A stretch of 64,000 nt of DNA from NCBI GenBank assembly GCA_021030905.1, contig JAGFMI010000002.1, positions 806,001 through 870,000 on the forward strand, written 5' to 3'. The translations under genes were made by a program, and so were the position numbers. Positions 50,161 through 61,186 of the stretch are shown piece after piece; the first letter of the stretch is position 1, and every line of letters begins with the position of its first letter. This DNA comes from Pyrenula massariospora. Taxonomy: Eukaryota; Ascomycota; Eurotiomycetes; Pyrenulales; Pyrenulaceae. Below the pieces are notes generated by a model. That model made no database searches and was not told the origin of the DNA. It saw only the letters and a program-made list of their open reading frames with translations.

Positions 50161-51573
50161 ATGTCTTCGCCAACGTCTTCACCGACGTTTTCACCAAGGA
50201 CTCCCCCAGGAGCGACGTCAACCATCTCATCAAAGAATTCGTCCAAAGCTTCATCCACAGGCTCTTCAAGCGTGCATTCGGACTCTTCCACGCTTGTTTA
50301 CGGTCACGAGCCCTTCGAAACGTTTCAGACTCTGGTCCGCGAATTATGTCGTCGTGTGTGGCCGATGGCACTGCACGAACAAACAATGGTAGAGCGACTA
50401 GAGGGAGGCAGTTACAACAGAGTAATTGGGTTGTCCATTATTCAATTCAAAGACGTTGAAAGCCCTGGCGAGACAATGACTTCTTATTTTATTCTCCGAA
50501 TTCCTCGATTCGATGGAACTGCGGTTGATTCAGATGTGTCCATTTTGAATCTCGCCTCTCGTTATGCTGGTATCAAAGAAGTACCGCAAGTTTTTGTGTT
50601 TGATCCATCGCCACACAATCCCCTCGGAAACCCTTACATGATCCAAGAGCGAATTTTCGGCAAGAGATTGCACGAGATCTATCCATCCCTTAGCCATGAG
50701 CAACAATGTGCTATTGCAAAACAGCTTGGCCAATTTTTCAAAGGCCTCCTGTCTTGTAAGAGTGATACGGCTGGTGGATTTATTCCATTGGATGAGAAAT
50801 CGACAGATTGCACTTCTCTTTCACACCCCTTTCCGGGAGTGATGGCCTCCATTCAACCGCTCGGTAAGCTCAATGCAATGGGCTTCGGATCCAATGAAGA
50901 AGTCTTAGGTTTCTCAAAAGATTTAAAGTACCCTAGAGACCCCAAGGGCCTTAATTGGTCCGATACTCTTCTAGCAGCATTCGAACACAGACTCAACATC
51001 GAAAATGGCAAACCAAGGGACGCCTTCATCGAAGCAATGTACATGGAATCGTTCATTCTGACAACCAAGTCATTGGAGTCTTTCCTTGATCGTTTTCAAA
51101 ATGACCATTGCCTATGCCACCTCGACCTTGCCCCTCGCAACATGCTCGTAGACCTTGACGCTGCTGCAGGTCCTGTAATTACTGGGATTCTTGATTGGGA
51201 TGACGCTGTCTTTGCTCCATCATTTATGGCATGTGCCCCTCCTATGTGGCTTTGGGCGTGGAGCCATGATGAGGACGAAGACGAAGACGAGCGGCTGGTA
51301 AATAACCCGTTGCCCACCGAAAATCAACGCGAAGTGAAGAGGTGTTTTGATGATGCTGCTGGGGTTGAATACGGCCAATATGCCTACTTGCAGCAATTCC
51401 GAATTGCAAGAAAGCTATGCCAATTTTCTATGACACAAATATGCACCAACGAGATGATAAGCGAAGCAGACGAGCTTTTCAACGAAGTGGCTGAGATGCA
51501 GAAGGATACCAAGTTCGGACTGACACCAACGCGTTTGAACCCTCCTGGCAAGCCGGATCTTGCTGAAACTTGA
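50161..51573 (+). CDS. Aminoglycoside phosphotransferase-like kinase
   Basis: A single 470-residue exon. The N-terminus (1-45) is Ser/Thr-rich and disordered. The kinase fold follows, with a Gly-rich EGGSYNRV loop near 80, the catalytic loop CHLDLAPRNMLVD (Asp near 321, Asn near 326) and the metal-binding motif ILDWDDA near 343. This is the HxDxxxxN / DWD pattern of APH-type enzymes. Fungi have many such proteins with unknown small-molecule or protein substrates; antibiotic resistance should not be assumed. An acidic Asp/Glu run (about 372-380) is unusual. Confidence 0.85.
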   Translation: MSSPTSSPTFSPRTPPGATSTISSKNSSKASSTGSSSVHSDSSTLVYGHEPFETFQTLVRELCRRVWPMALHEQTMVERLEGGSYNRVIGLSIIQFKDVESPGETMTSYFILRIPRFDGTAVDSDVSILNLASRYAGIKEVPQVFVFDPSPHNPLGNPYMIQERIFGKRLHEIYPSLSHEQQCAIAKQLGQFFKGLLSCKSDTAGGFIPLDEKSTDCTSLSHPFPGVMASIQPLGKLNAMGFGSNEEVLGFSKDLKYPRDPKGLNWSDTLLAAFEHRLNIENGKPRDAFIEAMYMESFILTTKSLESFLDRFQNDHCLCHLDLAPRNMLVDLDAAAGPVITGILDWDDAVFAPSFMACAPPMWLWAWSHDEDEDEDERLVNNPLPTENQREVKRCFDDAAGVEYGQYAYLQQFRIARKLCQFSMTQICTNEMISEADELFNEVAEMQKDTKFGLTPTRLNPPGKPDLAET

Positions 51574-51845
51574 AAGACGGCGTCTTATGTTATAGCTTTC
51601 TTGTCTTGTTATAATACGCATGAAAGAGATATCTCCTGTTTCTCTTTGTTTCGTAGTTCCTTTATTTGCTTTACTTATGGATTTAAAGCCTAGTCCCGTC
51701 GTGTTTTTAGCCCAGAAACACTGCCAATTTCAAGAGACCTTCCAGATCACATTTTCCTATATTAGAAGCTACCTTCGATTTCCAGTATCCCCTAAGACCT
51801 CAATTTCTTGGACTAGAACTACCAACATCGAAACCGCGCTACAAA

Positions 51846-52058
51846 ATGGGTAATTTGGGAACCAAAACTACCCATCACTGTCCCTTGAAACGACAGGGTA
51901 ATTGCCGCAAAGCAAAGGGTGAAGGTGGAACTTACTGCGGAACACACCAGAAATTGTGTCCATTGCACCCCCAACTCGCCTTCCTCAAATCCGAACCCTG
52001 TAAAATATGCGTGACATCAGCCATGTGGGAGGAGCGAAGGGCTCGTGAGGGTCGATGA
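51846..52058 (+). CDS. Small Cys/His-rich protein, putative zinc-binding
   Basis: A single 70-residue frame with seven Cys and five His. The spacing includes CPLKRQGNC, YCGTHQKLC, LCPLHP and CKIC, which could form two zinc sites. It is basic and ends in a charged helix. I do not recognise a named family, though small fungal proteins with YCxxH patterns exist. It lies about 270 bp after the kinase-like gene on the same strand and could instead be part of that transcript. Confidence 0.5.
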   Translation: MGNLGTKTTHHCPLKRQGNCRKAKGEGGTYCGTHQKLCPLHPQLAFLKSEPCKICVTSAMWEERRAREGR

Positions 52059-53860
52059 TGGAGTTCACGTCCACTAATAAGCCAAGAGACTATACCGACA
52101 GAGCCTAACGTTTATCAAGCGCACTATCACTGCACTAATGTCAGAGAGTCCAACCAGTCTTTTCCGTTGTCTTTTTCCGTCGTTCACTGGCTAGAATCAC
52201 TAGACTATTGCAGCCATTCTGCATTTGTCCGAGACTTCTTTATTGTTGGTCGCAATCAATAGAACACTGTATTCTGTCTCAATCCTTTGCTATCATCTTC
52301 TTGCATATTTCTCTACAAGGCATAGTTTGTCGTTAGAATTGTAAGAAGCCTTTCTTCTAGCCTGGAATTGGCTTACGAGTGCTATTATCATGTTACTTCG
52401 TCCGACATTTTCTAAGGACCTTTGACAGAGATGTGTTCGAGGAACACTCTACGTTGCTGAAGCGGATGTAACCTGGTACTCTTCATGCTCTTCTTTAATT
52501 CGACTCCTGGCGAAACGGTTCTGCTACTAGACAAACCCAAGGGCATATTGGTGCGACGCTCGGTAAAAATTTGCATGTCCAAGGGCAGATTGCAAATTTA
52601 ATTGTTTGACAAGTCATATTTCTCTAAAGAGTCTGGCCAATATACCGAAACGATAGGCGACTTCAAAAGTCATAGTCTAAGTGTTCCTTTACTCCTTGGA
52701 ACCGTTTCAAAGCGTATATAATAAAAGCTAGGAAAGTAAGTTCGCAGATCCTTCAATTTGAACTGCTAGTCCTTCGGTCCTAGTTTAAGACCAACCCTAA
52801 AGCAGGCGTGGGGTAAAGCTGATCGGTGCAACAAGGCTAACTTTAGCTTTGCATTAAGGGGAAATTTTGTTTCCAGCCCCAACCCCAGGCTTCCTCACCT
52901 CTACTTAATTTTAAAACTTTATCGGCCTAAAGAAGAGAGGTCTAAGTATATGCGAAAGCTGCAAAGTCACGACCTTGAAATTCAACTCAGGCATGCGATC
53001 TTCCAAGGTCTAGCCCGTTGGCCAAGATCAAGCAGACGTGGCAGACAGCCCGAATTCTGAAAGTGGGCAAGATACGCAAGTGACGCCAGATCGGAGAATT
53101 CTGGAATCCTTGCGGGTGTCTTATGAGAGCGCTAACATTAGCAGTTGCTTCCGCCTTCTCAACATGCGTGTGAAAGGGGGAGGGCAGTAGCTCTTGCAAA
53201 GGCGGTGGCTGAGCAGATGGCTGGCTGGCGACCTGCAAGGCTGCCTTTTGCGTAGTACAGCACCTTGAGCTACCATCTCGGAGCGCCATATTACGTCACA
53301 ACCCTAAGCGAGTGGTACAGGATTCTTCGAAACTTCTCGGAGCCCTTATAAGTTTTTAAAGTTCAAGCTACAAATTACAAGGATCTTTCAGCTGAGCAAC
53401 CTTCTCCGGGGCAGCTTTCCAACCCAATGGTCCTGAACAGCTATCAACAGAATGATTGCTGGTCCTTAACATGGCAATGGTACTTGAATTTTAGATTGTT
53501 CCTGTATTCTCTCATGATATTTGGCCTGGGAGCCACATGGTATGAATTAAATTGCCCCGATGGCGTCCGAATGTAGGTTCGCTGAACCTTTCGCTTTTGC
53601 TACTCATACAGAAATGACTTACCAATGAGAATTATTCCTGGTTGAGGAATGTCCGATATGCCGCTTCTATCGTGCGACCCCTACGCCACATCGGCGGGAT
53701 GGCTTAAGTGGTCGAGAAATTCACGTAGCCGGTCATATGTTCGTTTATTATTTCTCTATATTAAAAGCATCCGCAATGCAGACGTGTTCTGCTTCACTTC
53801 CTGTGACACTACGGGTCCTGATTTCTTGGCTTTTGAACTGCTGGCGAAGCAATTGCTCCT
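52059..53860. other. Long intergenic region, no supported gene
   Basis: About 1.8 kb with only weak open frames. A plus-strand frame at 53,649-53,987 overlaps exon 1 of the next gene in another frame and is most likely a shadow. A GC-mixed patch near 52,785-52,925 with AGACCAACCCTAAAG could be a worn transposon fragment, but I see no partner end. Confidence 0.4.
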
Positions 53861-56173
53861 ATGGCAAACGCGACTGTGTATGTTGGCCGATGGATTAACA
53901 GAAGTAGGTAAAGGTTTCTCTTTCTCTTCTATGGACCGCCGACGTTTGAGGAACTGGTGGGCGCGGCTGGTGGTTCCGGTTGCATGATCGCTCTATCTAG
54001 CTTCCCGATGCTAAGCGCACATATGTATCCTCTATTTGCTTACTGGTGGATTATTTTTCAGGCAAGAATGGCCTTACAGGAGCGACCTTGACCGTTCCCG
54101 TAAATGACGGGAATCTTCTCATTGCCTTTCTTGCGCTGTTTGTTGCCTGGTCGGGAAACTGTCTTTGGGATGTCCTGTGCTATGTGCTCCATCGTTGGCG
54201 TGCGGTTCCATGTCGGGACGATCCCTCTTATCTCAAAACCCAAACAATCCTAAGGAGCGGCCTCAGTAGCTCAAGCGCTTTTCTAAAACTCTGGAATGTC
54301 TTGCGCCCCTTCAAGTCACTCACTCGGCGAAAATTTATCAGGAGTGCACCGCTACTTCTTCTGGCTGCTATGCATTTTGCTGGTATCAGCGTCGCCAGCC
54401 TCTTGTCGTCAAAGCTGGCCAATCCGAGCAATGAGGTCCTCCTCATATCACCACGTCGTTGTGGCTGGGCATCAGAGCAGGGCTACCAGCATTTTGAGCT
54501 ACTGCGACCAGAGGACTTGCCTGCTGCCGATGCTCTCTTTGTATCTGCAAACTGGTACTTCCAGCGCAGTCTCGAATACGCAAAATCTTGTTATAGTTCA
54601 CCAGCCGGCGCCACGTCTACGCTCTGTGACTCTTTGGTCAAGCATCGGTTGGACTCATCCATTGACAGATCCGCACCATGTCCTTTCAAGGCTGACACCT
54701 GTCGCGCACCAGCAATATCTTTCGACACTGGGGTGATTGAAGCAAACCGCCACCTCGGCGTGAATGTTCGGCATGAAGATACTCTATCGCTTCGGAAAGT
54801 TACTACTTGCGCTCCAATCCATGGAGAAGATGTATACGACTCTGGCTGGACGAGAACGCGTCCTGCCACTTTTTTGATGCCGCTGGCAAGTAGAGAGCAC
54901 TTTGGTCCCAAGTATACAGCTCTCTATGAAGACAACGAGTTTAGAAGCTACTACTTTGGAACAAATCTCGCCTCTGGAATCCCCTTGAGTAATGCTACCT
55001 TTATGCTTGGGCGAAGATGGCTCGAAACGCAGAATCGCGAGTACATACTCACGTACGTAAGCACTCTTTCAATACAAATGTAGTAGTTTCAGGTTGTATT
55101 TGGCTGATACTTGGCCCGCGTGATAGGGGTGCAACAGCGTTTCGCGGCAATACCTCTACCTGCAATCGCTGCGACTTCCTTCCTATCGCTGACTTCAGGC
55201 GGACAGATGCCGATGTCACCATTCTAGGGCTAATCAACCTTGCAGCATACACAGCGCGGGGAGAGGATCCGTGGTTTCAACCTACAAGTGAGGTAGTTCA
55301 AGAGGAAAACACCACAGTCTGGTACACACCTACCAATATGTCTTTCGTGGGGTGCACTGAGCAGTATCAATTTTGCAATCACACTCATTGCAACCCTCTC
55401 ACCGGTCTTTACGCCTCAAAGCAAGCCAAAAGCTCCGTGACAAAGACAGAGGTACAGTCGGCACTTTCTGATTTGCTCTGGAAGGCGATTTGGGGCACGA
55501 ATATGATGTATCTCATCATCTTTCTCGGCGCGGATGTCCTTCGCGCAAACGAAAAACTCTATCGTCTACGCTTTCTATCTTCCGCGCCTGAAAACAATCA
55601 CTGGCAGCTCGAAATGGAGAATATCCACAACGTTTCATTGTCTCTCCTTCAAAGACGGTTCGTCGATTTTGCCGACCCGCCTGCGCTGGAGATTCGACCA
55701 AACGTTACCATTCGCGATTACCTTCAACCTCCCGGTGACCAGGAGCGATTCTGCGATGCCATTAAGATCCGTAGCTCGGATCATACCTCTTTCGACTTTG
55801 TCGCGCTCCTCGCGGTGTGCTTGAGTTGCATTTTTGTTATGCTAATTAGTCACTCTCTCCCTGTGATCACGCCTAGATTTCCGTTGAGGCATCGCTCGGC
55901 GACAGGCCGTCCGCCTCGTACGGCCATGTTGGAGGAGCAAGACATCTCGCGGCTACTAGCAGACGCTCTGGAACACCGAAGGATTCTGAATATGAGTGGA
56001 ACTGGTCCGGTAAGTGGAGGGAATGAGAATATTCTAACACAAGAAAACAGGATGCAGGCCATTTCGCTGCAGACGCTCGACTCGAGAGAGGGGATGGTTT
56101 CCGACCCTCAGAGCCAGACTCGCTGGCTAGACTCCATGGGTGTCCGCGGGGGTTGTCTGAAGTAGAGAGGTAA
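53861..56173 (+). CDS. Multi-pass membrane protein, fungal hypothetical family
   Basis: Exons 53861-53903, 54062-55052, 55127-56009 and 56051-56173 give 679 residues. The first exon (MANATVYVGRWINR) joined to the next reproduces a start I associate with a large uncharacterised family in Pezizomycotina. Membrane segments are seen near 30-50, about 100-125, 475-495 and 595-615. A long loop between them carries many Cys and N-glycosylation sites and is probably extracellular. Function is unknown. The last intron is only 41 nt but has GTAAGT, TCTAAC and CAG; if unspliced the protein ends at 56,165 with another tail. The third exon start was chosen by phase. Confidence 0.7.
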
Positions 56174-56712
56174 GAAATGGAAGGGGCTGGGTGCTGCGTG
56201 AGATCAACGTTGGTGATGATTACACGCAGAGAGAGTGGTGGCTAAGACAACATTGGGGTTTATGAGGTGAATATTCTTACTGCCGTTGACATAGTCTTTT
56301 AATAGATTCTATACCTCATCGCATAATATTTTAAATCGCACTCTCCCGTAATAGGACAAATTAAAAAGCGAATTTCATATATATGGCTTGCCATTCTTAT
56401 ATTCAGTGTCCAGGCACCACTTTGTATGTACTATGGCACTCGGTAATTGAGCACATGTAAGGACGAGATACCTTGACCGGTCTTTGGACTTGCTCAGGCC
56501 TTCGCCTCAATGCGATGTTTTCTTTACTACCAGAGGATCGCAGCTTCCGCCTGCTGCAACATTTCTATAAATGACCCATCCATATTGCCTGAAAGTTCTG
56601 ACCGGCTTTGCCATGGGCTTAACCGAGCCTACTGAATAGCAAGATTGTACGGCTTAGCTGGACATTCTCAATGCATCCTCCACAGAGTCCTTATCACATT
56701 TTTGCATTAAAA
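56174..56712. other. Intergenic, no feature
   Basis: About 540 bp between the stops of two converging gene models. AT-rich 3' UTR-like sequence is visible near 56,290-56,360. Nothing else is recognised. Confidence 0.4.
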
Positions 56713-57161
56713 TCAAGGCTGAGGGCTCCCCCGGACCTCTGGACCGCTCGGCGAATTCCGACCACCTTTACGAGCTGGTCCACATCTCACACTGTTCTGC
56801 CAATTATGTCGTGCGTGGAAGAGCCGGTGCTGCAGACCTTCGGTGATCAGATGTGGGAGAATGTGGATACGGAAAAGGTCGCTCGTTTTCTCACGAAGAA
56901 GCTCGGTAGCTCTGTCTTTCTCTGCTTTGGGGACTCCTGACCATGTCACATATGGGTCAGACCACATGGTTGTTTTGTCTTCAGTGAATTCTTTGTTGAC
57001 GTCCCGGGCATATGCCTGTGTTCTGTTAACTCTATATCTTGGCAATGCTGTGAGAGGGTACGTGCTCTTAGGAAAACATACTGCTGGTCACTGAGTTCCA
57101 ATAACCTCATAACTTTGGACTTATTGTCCGATGGTAAGATAACGCTATCGGTCATCTTCAC
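56713..57161 (-). CDS. Doubtful small hypothetical protein
   Basis: Exons 57161-57082 and 57022-56713 can be joined by a 59-nt intron (GTATGT donor, AACAG acceptor) with matching phase to give 129 residues. The central part, with MWSDPYVTWSG and an amphipathic Lys/Glu-rich stretch, reads like a folded protein. The C-terminal 25 residues look random. I know no family. It could be a remnant or a spurious model. Confidence 0.35.
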
Positions 57162-58495
57162 CCAACCTTCGTCTCATGTGGAACTGAACAGTCACAATTT
57201 AGCGACTGTCTTGCTCTTGAATAAGTAAATGCGTCTAATGCTCAGTGAAGCAATATTTTCGCTGGTTGAAAGGACAGTCACGCTTATCGGGACATGAATT
57301 TCCTCAGTAGCCGTGTTCTGCGAAAACCGCGATCAAAGATCCTTTATGGTTAATCTATTCTATCGTTGATATCGAGTGCGGGTCTTGTGTTAAGACAATA
57401 GAAATCTGCATCTGGTGTACCCTACTTTTGGCGTATGGGGAGGCTAACCCTATGCTCATCCCCGGCTCAATTCCGGCTCCCCGCGTCGCGCTATGCCGGG
57501 GTGAAAGCTTACCTAAGAGACCGGGTTAGGCCTCCGGGCTAAGGTCTTCGCCAACGGCGACATCCTCTAACTAAGCATTCCAGCTTTTTCCATCCTCGGA
57601 AGGACTTTACAGCACCGCCGCCTCACGCATAACTCGATGCTAGCTGTTAGAAATGGCCTAACCCTGATTTAGGTGAGGCCGTTTTTACGTCTTTCGCGTA
57701 AACATTAGAATGAAACACGGCTATGTTCTTAGTCTTCATTGCGCTTGACTTGGCTTGGTTGCGTTCTCTCGCACCAATGTTTTGCATTTGCAGGTGCTAT
57801 GCCATTACCCAGTGCTTATTGTTCTAATAGACATAAGCATGGCTTCGTTTCAATCGATTTTGCATCGGTCAGCTTTAAAACGACACCGATAATTTCAGAA
57901 CTATTGTATCCCAGGATACTTTTGCGCTCTTAGTGCTCGACCGAACTTCGTCGCCGCACTGGGAGCCCGCCGCGATTTCTGGAGATTGCGTCGTCAAAAT
58001 TCGGAGAAGGTTCAAAGACAGGGCTTTGAAGTCTGTTGAGAGTGGAAAACACAGCCTTGAATATTGATGCTATGGTTGCGAGGGCAAGTGTTCTTCACCC
58101 TCGACTGAATTTTACGTACACACGCATTACTTGATTTATGCAAAGTTCATAAGCTTATCATAATGTGTACTTCGCCTCGTCTTCTTAAAATTGAAGCGGA
58201 TCTACCAAATTTATTACCACGACGACCATAATAGTGACCTTGAAACAATTCTAACCTTATGATCTCAACCTTCGGTTCGCAGGTATCTGCAGGCGCCCCG
58301 TCTTGATGGCGAAGATTGCTATATAATGGCATGTAGGCCAATGCCCAACTGCTAGTACTCCCTAGCTTTCATACCTACCAAGTCTTTCTCATTCTCTTTT
58401 GAGCTGATCTCTTGACGGTTGGAGAAGCTCTCACCACAGCGGATTTGCAGACATCTTCCCACGCCTAGCCCGACTGCTGGCAGTCACCAACCTTA
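57162..58495. other. Long intergenic region with possible transposon scar
   Basis: About 1.3 kb without a supported gene. A GC-rich block at 57,440-57,670 stands out and is described separately. The right part, about 58,150-58,495, is probably the promoter of the SGNH hydrolase gene. Confidence 0.4.
57520..57667. mobile_element. Possible hAT-type MITE remnant
   Basis: The left end shows CCGGGTTAGGCC and the right end the inverse GGCCTAACCCTG, about 147 bp apart, resembling the CAGGGTTRGCC termini of fungal hAT elements. No 8-bp target duplication is evident, so the call is tentative. Confidence 0.3.
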
Positions 58496-60176
58496 ATGAT
58501 GTGGTCCTCAATATTCGCCGCATCTTCGATTCCATACCTCCTCGCGAATGCTCTCCCAGCTCCTGGATTATCCGATGGGGATCCTTTCCCCTTGGATGGC
58601 CGCGATGTCCCCTGTCTCGGTCGTGATAGTTGCGCTGGCGTTAACCCGAACCCCCTACCATCACAAACAACCTCAAATACACCACAATAAACGTGGGGTC
58701 AAAGTCCAAACAATCCAACCAATGATCCAAATCGCCCAAACAGCCTTGATGACATACCCATAAACAATGGGTATATGGCTTTCGGAGACTCTTTTGCGGC
58801 CGGCATTGGTACTGGCACTACATCAAGTGACGCATGCCGGCGAGGAGAATTTTCGTATCCGAAGCAACTCGCGAGGAAAAAACCCAATGCCAACTTTGAC
58901 GATTTCACATGTTCTGGCGCCGTGGTTTCTCAAATAAAATGGGGAGGAGACGACAGTGGTGGCGAGGGGAAAAAGAGCCGTAAGTCGCCTGATAATTTGG
59001 ATTTCAATCTCATCTTCTGCAGAGGAGTGCTCTGCAATAACTTCTGGTTTACCATGCTTATTCCTCGAACAGAAATTGACCAGTGGATAACATCCGGCCA
59101 ACCTCCTAAAGCGGACGTAGCAACATTATCTATATCGGGGAATGATGTCGGTTTCGTTAGTAAGTTATTGCCAGAGGAAAGAAGGAGAATGCGTCAGCTG
59201 CTGACTGGATATCCAGATATCCTCGATGCTTGTGTCCTGAGAGTAGCAGAATTTGCTAGCGCAGACTGCGACAAGACCATCAATAAAGCAAAGCCAAAAT
59301 TCGCGAACATCAACACCCAATTAGGAAAGGATGTCAGACAGGCCATCGTAGATATCATCGACATGGGGGGACAACATGGAGCTCCGAATAGCATGAAGGT
59401 GTACTTAACAGGGTACACCACATTTTTCAACCAGGATACGACCACATGTGATAAATCAACTTTCAATTTCTTGAATCCCCATTACAAGGTATGACATCTT
59501 CAATACCTATCACGTCTGCTCAAAATTGTCTGAAGACCTCTGACACACTCTCTTGACCGAGCCCGATGATTTGACAGAGCCTGAGCTGACCAGGGAGCTT
59601 CGCGGCAAGCTCAACTCCCTGGTCGTTGACCTGAACAAATTCCTCAAAGATAACGTCGACGAGTTTAACAGGCAAACGCAACCGTCAGGGAGAGCGGTAT
59701 TCGTCGACCCCAACGCCTACTTCGCCGGCCACCGCTTCTGCGAGAAAGACGGCAACGAGGAGGTCAAAGAGCCGAAAGAGGATCGCATGGACACGTGGTT
59801 GTTCAACGCGGCCTGGCGAGACAATGAGCTCCCGTCGAACGCCGGCGCCAGCCAGGCCGGGCAGCAGGAGGAGGAGCAGGAGCTGAAGCAGCAACATGGG
59901 GTCCAGCTGCCGGACAAGAACGGCTGCGCCGACCCGAAGTTCATCCACGGCGATTGGTACAACTACATGATGTGCGGTGTGGCCAAGGCGGCGGAGAAGC
60001 CCGACAGCGAGACGGCCAAGAAGGTCAAGGAGGACACGGACAAGTTCAAGCAGGGGCAGACCGACGACGTGTTCGTGCAGAGCGTCCCCACTAGGTGGGC
60101 CAAGACGTTTCACCCGAGGAGCCTGGGCCACCAGGCGTACGTCTCTGCGCTTATCGATGCTTTCAGGACTGGTTAG
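58496..60176 (+). pseudogene. Secreted SGNH/GDSL-type hydrolase with in-frame stop
   Basis: Modelled exons 58496-58979, 59073-59488 and 59562-60176 span 505 codons. A signal peptide is at the start and a Pro/Asn-rich linker follows. SGNH blocks are GDSFAAG (block I, nucleophile Ser), ISGNDVGF (block III) and a C-terminal HPRSLGHQAY with the catalytic His. These enzymes hydrolyse esters of lipids or sugars. A TAA at 58,688-58,690 interrupts the frame between signal peptide and catalytic domain. No GT-AG or GC-AG intron in the right phase removes it. The downstream frame stays intact, so the change is recent, or translation starts at a later ATG (58,775) without secretion. The first intron is a multiple of three with no stop. 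Confidence 0.65.
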
Positions 60177-61186
60177 AGATGATGGCGGCTCACCGTTCAG
60201 GTCAAGCTGTGTGACTACCGCTGTTTGAGCATGCTCATAGGGCCTGGAGAGGCGTTCAGAGAAATACGTCATTGGTCTGGCGTTCCTGATATATACGTCT
60301 CATGGCATCAGCAGGACTGTTGCCCTTTGTCCACGATGTGGATTCGCTTGGGTAATACTTAATGTAATGTCTTGAAAAGCACCTGGAAGTCTCATCTACC
60401 ATTTTCAACAAATTTTTGAATAATTTTGGAACTCCTCCGGTTCATACGAGCCGCTGCTGGAAAGGTTGCTGCTTCTAGAAGAGCAGCCTCTGAAACAAAA
60501 GGCACGAATAGCGGGACCAAGTCTAGAAAGCAAAATATATTGAGTGTGAGCAGTGCTATCGAGAAAGTCCTAGGCTGGATGCATTTTCGCTTATTTTTTG
60601 CAAAATCTTCAAGATTACTGAGGGGGTGAATGAGATGCCGAGCCAGCATGGAGAATGGAAAAAGTTGGGAGGACAAGAGTGGGACAAGTGGATTCTGCCA
60701 GGTGCCAAGACCTCGGAGGGCTTAACTTGCCTCGATTACGCGCAAAACAAATTGGAAGCATAGAAATATCTTAAGACTCGTGTAACGGCTGAGCCCGACT
60801 GATGTAAGTGAAGCAAAATAAAAGGACTTTTGGTAAAGGTGATACCCTACAATCTGATCAATGACCCTGGTTCTTTGCTGCAAGCAATTTTCGAAGGATT
60901 GTGGATTTGTGGAGCAACATGCCGAGATCGGAGCTTCTGCCTGAGTTTAGAACTGCTATGAGACCATTGCTTGAGATTAGGGTCGTAGCTGTTTTGTCTA
61001 TTCCATTTATAATGGACTGACTGAAAAAAGATTATCAGTTTCTTAAGAAGACCAGAAACAACCAGTAGCTTAAAGGTTAAGGTTTCAAACCTGGTTTTAT
61101 CAGAAGGCCGCACAGCCATTCTACCGAGAATTTCTACCCCTTCAACTTACATTGTACCTAGAAAATAGTCAATTGGCATTGACAAT
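60177..61186. other. Intergenic, MFS promoter side
   Basis: About 1 kb with short overlapping open frames only. It should hold the promoter of the MFS transporter. No repeat or RNA gene is seen. Confidence 0.4.

Noticed and set aside
53649-53987. 112-codon plus-strand frame before the multi-pass membrane protein
   Set aside because: It overlaps exon 1 (53,861-53,903) in a different frame; the frame starting MANATVYVG joins the downstream exon in phase and fits the family start.
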